A DNA stretch of 64,000 nt, taken from assembly GCF_014211915.1 (NCBI RefSeq), contig NZ_CP060039.1, positions 682,001-746,000 of the forward strand, written 5' to 3'. Of this stretch, positions 20,931 through 28,731 are shown piece by piece (the first letter of the stretch is position 1; each line of letters begins with the position of its first letter). Source of the stretch: Burkholderia cenocepacia (GTDB lineage: Bacteria > Pseudomonadota > Gammaproteobacteria > Burkholderiales > Burkholderiaceae). The notes below the pieces were generated by a model. It was not told where the DNA came from and did no database searches. It worked only from the letters and a program-made list of their open reading frames with translations. The position numbers and the translations under genes are program-made.

Positions 20931-22076
20931 TCAGTGCTCCGCGATCACACCGACGATGCGCCGCAGGTCGTATTCCGTCAATGCTGGATAGATCGGCAAG
21001 CACAGCACCTTCATCGACGCTTCGGCAGCGACCGGCAGATTCGCACGGCTGGCGGATGGCAGGCCGCGGTACATCGGAAAGTCCGAGATCAGCGGGTGGA
21101 AATAGCGGCGCACATAGATATCGCGATTGCGGAATTGCGTGTACAGCGCGTCCCGGCTTAGCGAATATTCCGGTTCGACGAGGATCGGGAAGTAGGCATA
21201 GTTTGCAGCGATCTCGCCGGCGTCCGGGAGGCAGCGGATGCCCGGTATGTCACGCAGCAGCTCCCGGTAGCGGGCGTCGATTTCCCGACGGCGGGACAGC
21301 GCGTCGTCGATGTGCTGAAGCTGCAGCAGTCCGAACGCCGCATTCACCTCGCTCATCTTTCCATTAATGCCGGATGCGACGACCGTGACCTCGTCGACGA
21401 ATCCAAAGTTCTTCAGGTGGTCGATGCGCTGTTTCGTTTTCGCATCGGGGCAAATGATGGCGCCGCCTTCGAACGTGTTGAAAACCTTGGTTGCATGGAA
21501 GCTGAGAATCGACAGGTCGCCATGTTTGAGCACACTGCCGCCGCCGGTTCGCACACCAAAGGCGTGCGCGGCATCATAGATCACGCGGAGGTTGTAGTTG
21601 TCGGCTATCTTCTGAATCGCGTCGACGTCGCACGGATGTCCGTAGCAATGCACCGGCATGATTGCCGTCGTCTGAGGCGTGATCGCCGCCTCGATTTTTG
21701 ACGGGTCGAGATTGAGCGTGCGCGGATCGACATCGACGAATACCGGCTTGATGCCATTCCACAGGAGCGAATGCGCCGTCGCGACGAACGAGTAAGGCGT
21801 CGTGATCACTTCGCCGGTGATGCGCAGCGCCTGCAGCGCGGTGACAAGCGCGAGCGTGCCGTTCGCGAATAGCGACAGGTACGGGACGTCGAGATACTCG
21901 CACAGCGCGCGCTCGAACTGTTGGTGGAACGGGCCTCCGTTGGTCAGCGTCCGGCTTTCCCAGATCTTCTCGAGGTAGGGCAGAAATTCTTCGAGTGGAG
22001 GTAGATGCGGTTGCGTGACGTAAATGCGTTCGTGCGGCAATTGAGCGACGGATGCTGCGGGCAGGCTTGCGGTCAT
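20931..22076 (-). CDS. DegT/DnrJ/EryC1/StrS sugar aminotransferase, VioA/FdtB-like
   Basis: A PLP-dependent sugar aminotransferase of 381 residues, full family length. The cofactor lysine is K197 in SFHATKVFNTFEGG and the pocket Asp is D168 in YDAAHAFG. The N terminus, PPLEEFLPYLEKIWESRTLTN, is close to viosamine- or Fuc3N-type enzymes acting on dTDP-4- or 3-keto-6-deoxyhexoses. It probably adds the amino group of the flagellin sugar. No rmlA or rmlB gene is present in the window, so the nucleotide-sugar must come from elsewhere. It is second in the cluster, 27 bases after the OGT-like transferase gene. Confidence 0.93.
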   Translation of the reverse strand: MTASLPAASVAQLPHERIYVTQPHLPPLEEFLPYLEKIWESRTLTNGGPFHQQFERALCEYLDVPYLSLFANGTLALVTALQALRITGEVITTPYSFVATAHSLLWNGIKPVFVDVDPRTLNLDPSKIEAAITPQTTAIMPVHCYGHPCDVDAIQKIADNYNLRVIYDAAHAFGVRTGGGSVLKHGDLSILSFHATKVFNTFEGGAIICPDAKTKQRIDHLKNFGFVDEVTVVASGINGKMSEVNAAFGLLQLQHIDDALSRRREIDARYRELLRDIPGIRCLPDAGEIAANYAYFPILVEPEYSLSRDALYTQFRNRDIYVRRYFHPLISDFPMYRGLPSASRANLPVAAEASMKVLCLPIYPALTEYDLRRIVGVIAEH

Positions 22077-22103
22077 GATGGTGTCTCTCGATTGGCGTGA
22101 CGT

Positions 22104-24440
22104 TCAGGGCTGTGCGGTGCCTGTGTCGTTGAACAACGGCGTGTCGAATGCAGTAGCAGGTTCTCCTGCACACCAGCGCGTCCACATGGTGCGCAGCGCC
22201 GACGACAGTCCGGCTGCAACGACGGCCGGCCGGAACGCGGCGGATTCCGCACAGCGTGCGCGCAGGCCGGTGCGCAACGCCTGCATCGAGGCGGTGTCAC
22301 GGCCGAGCGCGAGCGCCTTTGCGACGAAATCGTCTTCGTTCGTCGCGATGTAATTATCGAGACCAACGTGCTGCAGCCAGGTCGCACTACCGCGACCGGC
22401 CAACGTCGTGCCGGGGAAGGTCACGGTCGGGACGCCCATCCACAGTGCGTTCAGCGTAGTGGTTGAACCCGTGTACGGGAATGTGTCGAGACAAAGATCG
22501 ACACCATGGTGCTGCTGCATGTACACAGGGATGTTCGAACGGCGGTGAAACGACAGCCGTTCGACATCGATGCCAGCGGCGGCAAACCACTCGGTCAGCG
22601 TATGCTGATCGCCGTCATTACCGATCGCGCCGAGCGCCATGCGAGCGGTCGGATTCGCATGCAGTACATTCGCCCAGACCGAAATTACGTGCCGGCTCAA
22701 CTTGTTCAGCCGGTTGAAACTGCCGTAGGTCGTGTAGCCGTTTCGCAGTGCAGGAAGCACGTTGACCGGTGGGCAGTGCGGCGGCGGCATAAATGGCGCA
22801 CTCGCCGGTAGCCGCACGATCTGCTCGATGAAATGGTCCTCGAATTGGCCATGCGGTGCGACGAATCGATCCGTCAGGTAATAGTCGATCGCGGCAATCC
22901 CTGTCGTGACCGGATAGCCGATCCACGACGCTTGGACAGGGGCAGCGCGCTGAGCCAGTGCGACGAGGCGGTTGCGGCCGGTATGGCCTGACAGATCGAT
23001 CAAGATGTCGATTCGGTCGTTGCGGACGCGCTCGAGGAACGCTCGGTCGCTCATGCCGGCGATATTGCGCCAGTTCTTCGTGCAAGCCTTGAAGCGTTGG
23101 GATATATGGTCTTCGTCGACGTGGTTGTGATAAAAGTGCATCGCGATGCTCGCATCCGTCGCAAGATGCTCGATCACGGGCAGCGCGTAAGAAGCGACCG
23201 CATGGTTGAACAGGTCGCCTGACACGAAGCCGATCTGCAACTGGCGCGTCGGGTTGCGCGAATTCGAGAAAACTGGAGGGCGTTTGCGTTTGTGATTCTC
23301 GTGGAGCCGACCGAATTTGCGGTGTTCGTCGAACAGCATTTGCGGAGAGACGTCACTGCCATGTACGAGGCAGAACAACATGCTGCTGTGCGTCACGCTA
23401 TCGGTCGGATCGATTTCGAGTGCGCGCCGCAGCCAACCTAGCGCTTCCTGTGTCGCACCCTGTTCGAGCAGGACGAAGCCGAGTGTGCTGTTTGATGCAG
23501 CACTGTTGGGCGCCAGTTCGACCGCACGCCGGCAGGTGGCGATCGCTTCGTCCGTGCGACGCAGCGCGAAAAGCACAAGGCCGTGGATGCGCAGCCCTTC
23601 CGGATGCTCCGGATGAACTTCGAACAGACGGCGACACTGTTCGTCCGCCTCCGAGAAACGCTGCATCAGGCGCAGCGTATCAACGAGGAGAATGCGCACG
23701 AGCACTTCTTCCGGCAGCAGATCGACCGTGCGCATGCCTGCATCGATCATCTCCGTAAAGCGGCCGTCTCTGTGCAGTGACGCGGACAGTGCACGCCAGC
23801 ATGCGCCGTCGTCCGGGAATTCGGCGACGAGTCGCCGAGCATAGGCGACGGCCTCCGCATGCTTGCCCTTGCTGAAAAGCGCCGCGTGCTTTTGCAAATG
23901 GTTCTGGCTGGCGCGGTTGATCGGCCGGCCGCTCTCGTTTTGCCCTGCTCGACCGGCGGTGATTTCCGCGACGATGGCCGCGTCGATGCGACTCGCTGTG
24001 TCGACCGCGGCCGCGGTTGCAAGCACCAGATCGGGTGCCGCCATCTGTGCGATCAGGCCGTCGAGCGCCGGACCATGCACGCCGCGTTGTTGCGCGATTT
24101 CGACCGCGATCCATGCGGCCGGCGTCTGGCCGCTGCGATGGAGCGCGTGAATGTAGCTGACCCAGTAGTAGCCGTTGGCCGGATTCGCGCCGATCGCGGC
24201 TTCGAAATGTGGCACCGCGTCGGCCGGACGGCCCGTATCGACCATCAGCACCGCGAGGTTGTAGTGTGCGTCCGCGTGGGCGGGCACCGCGTCGAGGATC
24301 GCCTCGTACAGCGCTTGCGCGTCGTCGAAAGCGCCGCTGCGCTGGCATTCGAGCGCGTTGTCCATGACGAGCGCAATGTCCTGCGCAAGCTGCTGTTCGG
24401 GCGTGAACGCGGCGGAGACGGGCAGTTCGGTCGAGAACAT
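22104..24440 (-). CDS. TPR/OGT (SPINDLY-like, GT41) glycosyltransferase, probable flagellin glycosyltransferase
   Basis: A 778-residue protein with the architecture of O-linked GlcNAc transferases. Several TPRs occupy about residues 20-330, such as AHYNLAVLMVDTGRPADAVPH. The catalytic GT41 region follows, with VSGDLFNHAVASY, DLSGHTGRNRLVALAQRAAPVQASWIGYP in two parts, FNRLNKLSRH, and CLDTFPYTGSTTTLNALWMG near the C terminus. It acts in the cytoplasm on Ser/Thr of protein acceptors. It lies directly downstream of fliC-fliD-fliT, so flagellin is the expected acceptor. It is first of the seven-gene cluster, and its promoter must lie in the 260-base gap after the fliT terminator. Confidence 0.92.
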   Translation of the reverse strand: MFSTELPVSAAFTPEQQLAQDIALVMDNALECQRSGAFDDAQALYEAILDAVPAHADAHYNLAVLMVDTGRPADAVPHFEAAIGANPANGYYWVSYIHALHRSGQTPAAWIAVEIAQQRGVHGPALDGLIAQMAAPDLVLATAAAVDTASRIDAAIVAEITAGRAGQNESGRPINRASQNHLQKHAALFSKGKHAEAVAYARRLVAEFPDDGACWRALSASLHRDGRFTEMIDAGMRTVDLLPEEVLVRILLVDTLRLMQRFSEADEQCRRLFEVHPEHPEGLRIHGLVLFALRRTDEAIATCRRAVELAPNSAASNSTLGFVLLEQGATQEALGWLRRALEIDPTDSVTHSSMLFCLVHGSDVSPQMLFDEHRKFGRLHENHKRKRPPVFSNSRNPTRQLQIGFVSGDLFNHAVASYALPVIEHLATDASIAMHFYHNHVDEDHISQRFKACTKNWRNIAGMSDRAFLERVRNDRIDILIDLSGHTGRNRLVALAQRAAPVQASWIGYPVTTGIAAIDYYLTDRFVAPHGQFEDHFIEQIVRLPASAPFMPPPHCPPVNVLPALRNGYTTYGSFNRLNKLSRHVISVWANVLHANPTARMALGAIGNDGDQHTLTEWFAAAGIDVERLSFHRRSNIPVYMQQHHGVDLCLDTFPYTGSTTTLNALWMGVPTVTFPGTTLAGRGSATWLQHVGLDNYIATNEDDFVAKALALGRDTASMQALRTGLRARCAESAAFRPAVVAAGLSSALRTMWTRWCAGEPATAFDTPLFNDTGTAQP

Positions 24441-24580
24441 GATGAAATCTGCGGAAAGTCGGTCGATACCATTATGGGTAGCGTGCCGTCGCGCCGATGC
24501 CGCGAGGTGACGGGAAAAGCCCGGTCAGTTTGGCCGATTGAACGGTCAGCCGAGGCCGGGACGGTGCGGCTGACGGCGCC

Positions 24581-24610
24581 CCAAAAAAAACGCCCGCACG
24601 AGGCGGGCGC
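24581..24610 (-). terminator. Rho-independent terminator after fliT
   Basis: On the minus strand CGCCCGC and GCGGGCG form a stem with a five-base loop, followed by eight T. It separates the fliD-fliT transcript from the glycan cluster. Confidence 0.85.
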
Positions 24611-24700
24611 GGAGGCGAACGAGCACGCCCTCACATCAGCGCGTAGTTCTTGTTGTCGGGTTGGCCGCGCATGCGTGTCGAGCACGCCGCGTGGTGCGTC

Positions 24701-25000
24701 TTAACGGTTCGCGATGCTCTGGTACTGGCCGACGGCCTGCACGCGGTTCATTGCCGCCTGGTATTCGTCGGTCAGCTCCTGCTGCGCGCGTTGCGCGTCG
24801 GCGAAGATCCGGTCGTTGCTGGCCTGCATGCGGCGGATCGCGGCGATGCCGACGGGCGGCTGGTCGGTGGAGAGCAGCGCGACGAGCGATCCGCGCGCAT
24901 CGACGAGGCGCACGGCCTCGGCCCAGTCGGCCATCGCGGCCGCGTGTTCGATCGCGTCGGTGAACGCGTCGATCTGCGCAATCAGTTCGGTCTGTTCCAT
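24701..25000 (-). CDS. fliT: Flagellar protein FliT (FliD export chaperone)
   Basis: A 99-residue, all-helical cytoplasmic protein. It begins MEQTELIAQIDAFTDAIEHA, and a further helix with NDRIFADAQRAQQELTDEY fits FliT. FliT escorts the cap protein FliD to the export gate and, in enteric bacteria, also restrains FlhDC. Position confirms the call: it lies 25 bases downstream of fliD. GGAGAG precedes the ATG at 25000. Confidence 0.85.
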   Translation of the reverse strand: MEQTELIAQIDAFTDAIEHAAAMADWAEAVRLVDARGSLVALLSTDQPPVGIAAIRRMQASNDRIFADAQRAQQELTDEYQAAMNRVQAVGQYQSIANR

Positions 25001-25025
25001 CTGGGCTCTCCTGTCCGGCTAGCGG

Positions 25026-26534
25026 TCAGCTCTTGTTGTTCGCCAGCGCGCCGCCGCTGTTCGCGCCGCCGAACAGCTGGGTCAGGTATTGCGAGTTGCT
25101 GTTCATCGTCGCCATCAGCGTGTTGAGCGCGGTGAACTGCGCCTGATACTGGCTCGTGAGCTGGGCTGCGTAGTTCGACAGCGTCGTCTGCTGCTGGGCG
25201 ACGTTTTTCAGATCGTTGCTGAGCGCGGTCGTGCGCGCGGCGATCAGCCCGTTCGTCTTCGTGTAGTTCGTGATGTTCGTCGTCAACTGCTCGCCGATCC
25301 CGTTGGTCGAGTTGAACAGCGATGCGACACCCGTCGGATTGTTCTGCAGCGCGCCGTTGAGCGCCGTGCTGTCGACCTTCAGCGTGCCGTCGGCCTGCAG
25401 CGTGACGCCGATCGACGCGAGGTTGACCGTCGAGCCGTTGCTGGTCACGCCGCTCGCGACAATCGACGCGAGTGCGTTCTTGATCGTGTTCAACGTCGAG
25501 TCGCCGAGCAGCGGGCCTTGCGATGACGCGCCGGACGTGAAGCTCGACAGCGAGCCCATCGTCGTGACGAGCGTGTTGTAGAGCGTCGCGAAATTGTTGA
25601 TCGCGGCGGCCTGGGATTTCGTGTCGGTCGCGACCGTCAACGTTTGCGGCTGCGTGGCGCTGACGGCGGCGCTGGTCAGGTTCAGCGTGACGCCGGTGAT
25701 CGCGCTCGTCACGGTGTTGCTCGCGCTGGTGCCGGCGATTCCGTTGATCGTGAACGCGGCGTCCTGCGCGGCGGTGCTTTGTTTCCACGCTGCGCCGCTA
25801 TTCGCGGACGTGATCGTCGACTGGCCGCCCGTCGTGCTGGCCGTCGACGTGACGCCGAGGCTGGACAGGCCGTTGTCGCCGGCGACGTTGCTGAGCGCGA
25901 CGCCGATCGTGCTCGCCGCGCCGGTCGGCGTCGAGCTGAGCACGAGGTGCGCGCCGTCGCTGCCGTTGACGACCGACGCGACGATGCCCGGGTTCCCGGT
26001 CGCGGTGTTGATCGCGGCGGCGATGCCGGACAGTGTGTTGTTGGTGCTGTTGACGTCGACGGTAAACGACTGGCTGCCGAGCGACAACGTCATCGTGCCG
26101 GTGCCGAGCGCGGTCGACGCGCCGAACGCGGCCGACGACAGCGACTGCGACGTCGCGATCTGCGTGACGCCGACCGAATAGCTGCCGGCCACTGCGCCGG
26201 CACCCGCGGTCGCGGTGAGGCCGGTGCCGCTCGCGGTCGCGGTGAAGGTGTTCTGCAGCGAGCCGTTCGACAGCGTCGTGAGGCTGGCCTGCAGTGCGCT
26301 CAGCGCGGCCGACAGCGCGCCGTACGCGGAAATCTGGGTGTTGTCGCTGCTTTGCTGCGCGTTGAGCGCGGCGGCCTGACCGGCGGTTTTCGCATTGACG
26401 AGTGCCGTCACGAGCGAGTTGACGTCCATCGACGAGTTGCCGGTCGAACCGCTGATGATCGATTGGGCAGCCTGCTGCAGCTGGCTGTTGGCCGAATTGT
26501 TGGCGGCTGTGACGGCGGAATTGATCGTCGACAT
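25026..26534 (-). CDS. fliD: Flagellar filament cap protein FliD (hook-associated protein 2)
   Basis: FliD caps the growing filament and folds flagellin into place. The 502-residue product has the FliD_N region with NSLVTALVNAKTAGQAAALNAQQSS near residue 45 and the FliD_C region ending TSQYQAQFTALNTLMATMNSNSQYLTQLF, the typical helical terminus. Like other exported axial proteins it has Ser/Thr/Ala-rich termini and no Sec signal. It lies between fliC and fliT on the same strand. Confidence 0.95.
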   Translation of the reverse strand: MSTINSAVTAANNSANSQLQQAAQSIISGSTGNSSMDVNSLVTALVNAKTAGQAAALNAQQSSDNTQISAYGALSAALSALQASLTTLSNGSLQNTFTATASGTGLTATAGAGAVAGSYSVGVTQIATSQSLSSAAFGASTALGTGTMTLSLGSQSFTVDVNSTNNTLSGIAAAINTATGNPGIVASVVNGSDGAHLVLSSTPTGAASTIGVALSNVAGDNGLSSLGVTSTASTTGGQSTITSANSGAAWKQSTAAQDAAFTINGIAGTSASNTVTSAITGVTLNLTSAAVSATQPQTLTVATDTKSQAAAINNFATLYNTLVTTMGSLSSFTSGASSQGPLLGDSTLNTIKNALASIVASGVTSNGSTVNLASIGVTLQADGTLKVDSTALNGALQNNPTGVASLFNSTNGIGEQLTTNITNYTKTNGLIAARTTALSNDLKNVAQQQTTLSNYAAQLTSQYQAQFTALNTLMATMNSNSQYLTQLFGGANSGGALANNKS

Positions 26535-26617
26535 CGTAGTGCTCCGTGCGGCGGATGATCCGTGGAATTCTGGGTGAAGACCTGGCGGTGGGGCAATGCC
26601 CCGCGCGCCAAGTGACT

Positions 26618-26656
26618 GCGGCCGGGCCGCGCGTTACGCGGGGCCCGGCCGTGGGT
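26618..26656 (-). terminator. GC-rich stem-loop between fliC and fliD
   Basis: GGCCGGGCC and GGCCCGGCC arms with an inner CGCG pair form a strong hairpin about 10 bases after the fliC stop. There is no T-run, so it may act as a partial terminator or as an mRNA 3' stabiliser that keeps fliC expression above fliD. Confidence 0.45.
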
Positions 26657-26666
26657 TGCTACGCGA

Positions 26667-27824
26667 TTACTGCAGGAGCTTCAGGACCTGCTGCGGCAGC
26701 GAGTTTGCCTGTGCGAGCACCGAGATGCCAGCTTGTTGCAGCACCTGGTTCTTCGACATGTTCGCGGTTTCCTGCGCGAAGTTCGCGTCGGTGATCTGCG
26801 ACTGTGCCGACGACAGGTCGGTCGATTCTGCCTGCTGCGCCGTGGCGATTGCCGTGAAGCGGTTTTGCGCCGCGCCGAGTGCCGCCTGCACGTTGTTCAC
26901 CGTCTGCAGCGCGTTGTCGATCGACACCATCGCGACGTTCGCGCCGCTGACGGTGCTGATGTCGAGGTTAGACACGGTAGCCGGCTTGTTGACGGCGTTG
27001 ATTTGCGCAACGGCGTTCGAGATCGCAGTGAGCGACGCCGACGACATGCTGGTGCTGGTTGCGCCCGCGCTGATCGCAATCTGCGTGACGGTCGCGCCGT
27101 TCGAAGCGGTGGCGGTCGACGTCGTGAAGACTGCCGATACCGCGGCAGCCGAGATGGCCGAGCCGTTCTGGTCGGTAAACGTGAAGCCGCCCTTGCCGTC
27201 CGACGTCACGTTGATGGCCGTGATCGCCGCACCCGACGACGTGTATGCGCCGGTGGAATCGAGGCTCAGGCCGGTGATCGTGCCGACCGTCTGGCCGCTC
27301 TGCACGACGCCGCCGCCGATCTTCGCCGCCGACATGCTCTGGCTCAGGTCCAGCGAAATCGTCTGGCCGACGTTCGCGCCAACCTGGAACGACACGATGC
27401 CGGCGTTGCCGTTCAGGATGTTCGTGCCGTTGTACGTCGTTTGCGACGCGATACGGTTCACTTCCTGGATCTGCTGCGAAACTTCCTGCTGCAGTGCCGC
27501 CTGGTCCGTTGAGGACATCGTGCCCGTCGACGCCTGGACGGCCAGCTGGCGGATACGCTGCAGGCTGTTCGTCAGCGACGACAGTGCGCTCGATGCCGTC
27601 TGGATCATCGACACGCCGTCGTTGGCGTTCGACACGCCCTGGTTCAGACCGTTGATCTGGGTCTGCATCCGGGTCGAGATCGCGAGGCCGGCTGCGTCGT
27701 CCGCTGCGCTGTTGATGCGCTTGCCCGACGACAGGCGCGTGATGGCCTGGGACAGGGCGTTTTGCGAGCCGTTGAGGTTCTGCTGTGCAACCAGCGAGTT
27801 GATGTTGCTGTTAATTCCGAGCAT
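26667..27824 (-). CDS. fliC: Flagellin
   Basis: The filament subunit. It has 385 residues, in the size range of short type II flagellins of the cepacia complex. The D0/D1 N terminus reads MLGINSNINSLVAQQNL, then RLSSGKRINSAADDAAGLAIS. The C terminus has SQITDANFAQETANMSKNQVL and ends SLPQQVLKLLQ. The central part is Ser/Thr/Ala-rich, and it is presumably the target of the adjacent OGT-like enzyme. ATG 27824 has AGGAG about eight bases upstream. It is transcribed from a sigma-28 promoter about 90-115 bases upstream. Confidence 0.98.
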   Translation of the reverse strand: MLGINSNINSLVAQQNLNGSQNALSQAITRLSSGKRINSAADDAAGLAISTRMQTQINGLNQGVSNANDGVSMIQTASSALSSLTNSLQRIRQLAVQASTGTMSSTDQAALQQEVSQQIQEVNRIASQTTYNGTNILNGNAGIVSFQVGANVGQTISLDLSQSMSAAKIGGGVVQSGQTVGTITGLSLDSTGAYTSSGAAITAINVTSDGKGGFTFTDQNGSAISAAAVSAVFTTSTATASNGATVTQIAISAGATSTSMSSASLTAISNAVAQINAVNKPATVSNLDISTVSGANVAMVSIDNALQTVNNVQAALGAAQNRFTAIATAQQAESTDLSSAQSQITDANFAQETANMSKNQVLQQAGISVLAQANSLPQQVLKLLQ

Positions 27825-27914
27825 GGAAAAATCTCCTGTGTAAGCCGAAAGCCCTGGAAAGCCGTTTTGGCGTCGGCGGAAGCACTCGTTCATTGCTGGC
27901 CGCCTCAGAGCAGG

Positions 27915-27941
27915 ATTTCGGCGCACCAAAACAAAACTTGA
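27915..27941 (-). promoter_or_regulatory. Sigma-28 (FliA) promoter of fliC
   Basis: On the minus strand TCAAGTTT, an 11-base spacer and GCCGAAAT match the flagellar sigma consensus TAAAGTTT-N11-GCCGATAA in box sequences and spacing. It lies about 90 bases upstream of the fliC ATG. FliA itself is encoded at 59,649. Confidence 0.9.
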
Positions 27942-28114
27942 GGGGCACGTGGAGATTCGGCCCGATTTTTTATCCTTCTTTGTCATTTCGGACCGGCCCG
28001 GCACGGTGCCGGATTAAACGGGGGCAGAAACCGGCCCGATGCGGTTTCGGCACGCAGTCGTGACGCTGTGCACACACGACCGACAAAAGGGTGGTTTTGT
28101 CTGTGATTCCCTGC

Positions 28115-28354
28115 TATCATGGCGGGCTGAATTGAGATTTTCTGTCACGCCTTTGCCGGTTTCGGCATGTCTGCTGGCAGTCAAACGCGGCGCTGCACGC
28201 GGTTGTGAAGCGTACTCGCGGTGCTTTCCGCCTCTCTTTTCCGGCCTCCGAGGCCGTATTTCCGCTCGTTTCGCCTGTTGTGGGAACGCTCGGATGGCCG
28301 GTGCGTGGCGCTTGGCCGCTACGTTTTTGACCGTTTAAGCAATTTAGGAACGAC
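28115..28354 (+). promoter_or_regulatory. rpsU leader region with -10-like TATCAT
   Basis: A TATCAT box at 28115-28120 could be the -10 of rpsU; a convincing -35 is not seen. About 230 bases of leader then precede the rpsU start. The rest of the fliC-rpsU gap (27,942-28,114) shows nothing else. Confidence 0.35.
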
Positions 28355-28567
28355 ATGACGACGATTCTTCTGAAAGAAAACGAGCCGTTCGAAGTGGCGA
28401 TTCGCCGCTTTCGTCGCGCTATCGAAAAAAATGGCCTGATCGCTGAACTGCGTGAGCGCCAGTCTTACGAAAAGCCGACCGCAGTCCGCAAGCGCAAGAA
28501 GGCAGCAGCCGTCAAGCGCCTGCACAAGCGCCTGCGCAGCCAGATGCTGCCGAAGAAGCTCCACTAA
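28355..28567 (+). CDS. rpsU: 30S ribosomal protein S21
   Basis: A 70-residue basic protein with the S21 signature [19 protein letters not shown] at the start and [21 protein letters not shown] at the end. S21 helps position mRNA at the decoding site during initiation. It stands alone between fliC and a TonB receptor with its own terminator, not in the usual rpsU-yqeY-dnaG-rpoD order, so it is probably a paralogue of the core copy. Confidence 0.98.
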   Translation: MTTILLKENEPFEVAIRRFRRAIEKNGLIAELRERQSYEKPTAVRKRKKAAAVKRLHKRLRSQMLPKKLH

Positions 28568-28590
28568 GAGCGTCTGACGGTTCGCCGCGA

Positions 28591-28637
28591 AACGGCGGAG
28601 TGTGCCTCGAAAGAGGCCGCTCCGCCGTTTTGCTTTT
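28591..28637 (+). terminator. Rho-independent terminator of rpsU
   Basis: AACGGCGGAG pairs with CTCCGCCGTT, with a small inner hairpin (GCCTCGAAAGAGGC) in the loop, followed by TTGCTTTTT. It comes 24 bases after the rpsU stop. Confidence 0.88.
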
Positions 28638-28731
28638 TGCAGGCCGGGAAAATCCCGAGGCTGCGGCGGCCGACGGGCCGCGCGGCGGCGCCGGCCGGCC
28701 GCCTGCGGTATGCAGCCGCCTGCCGCCGCGT

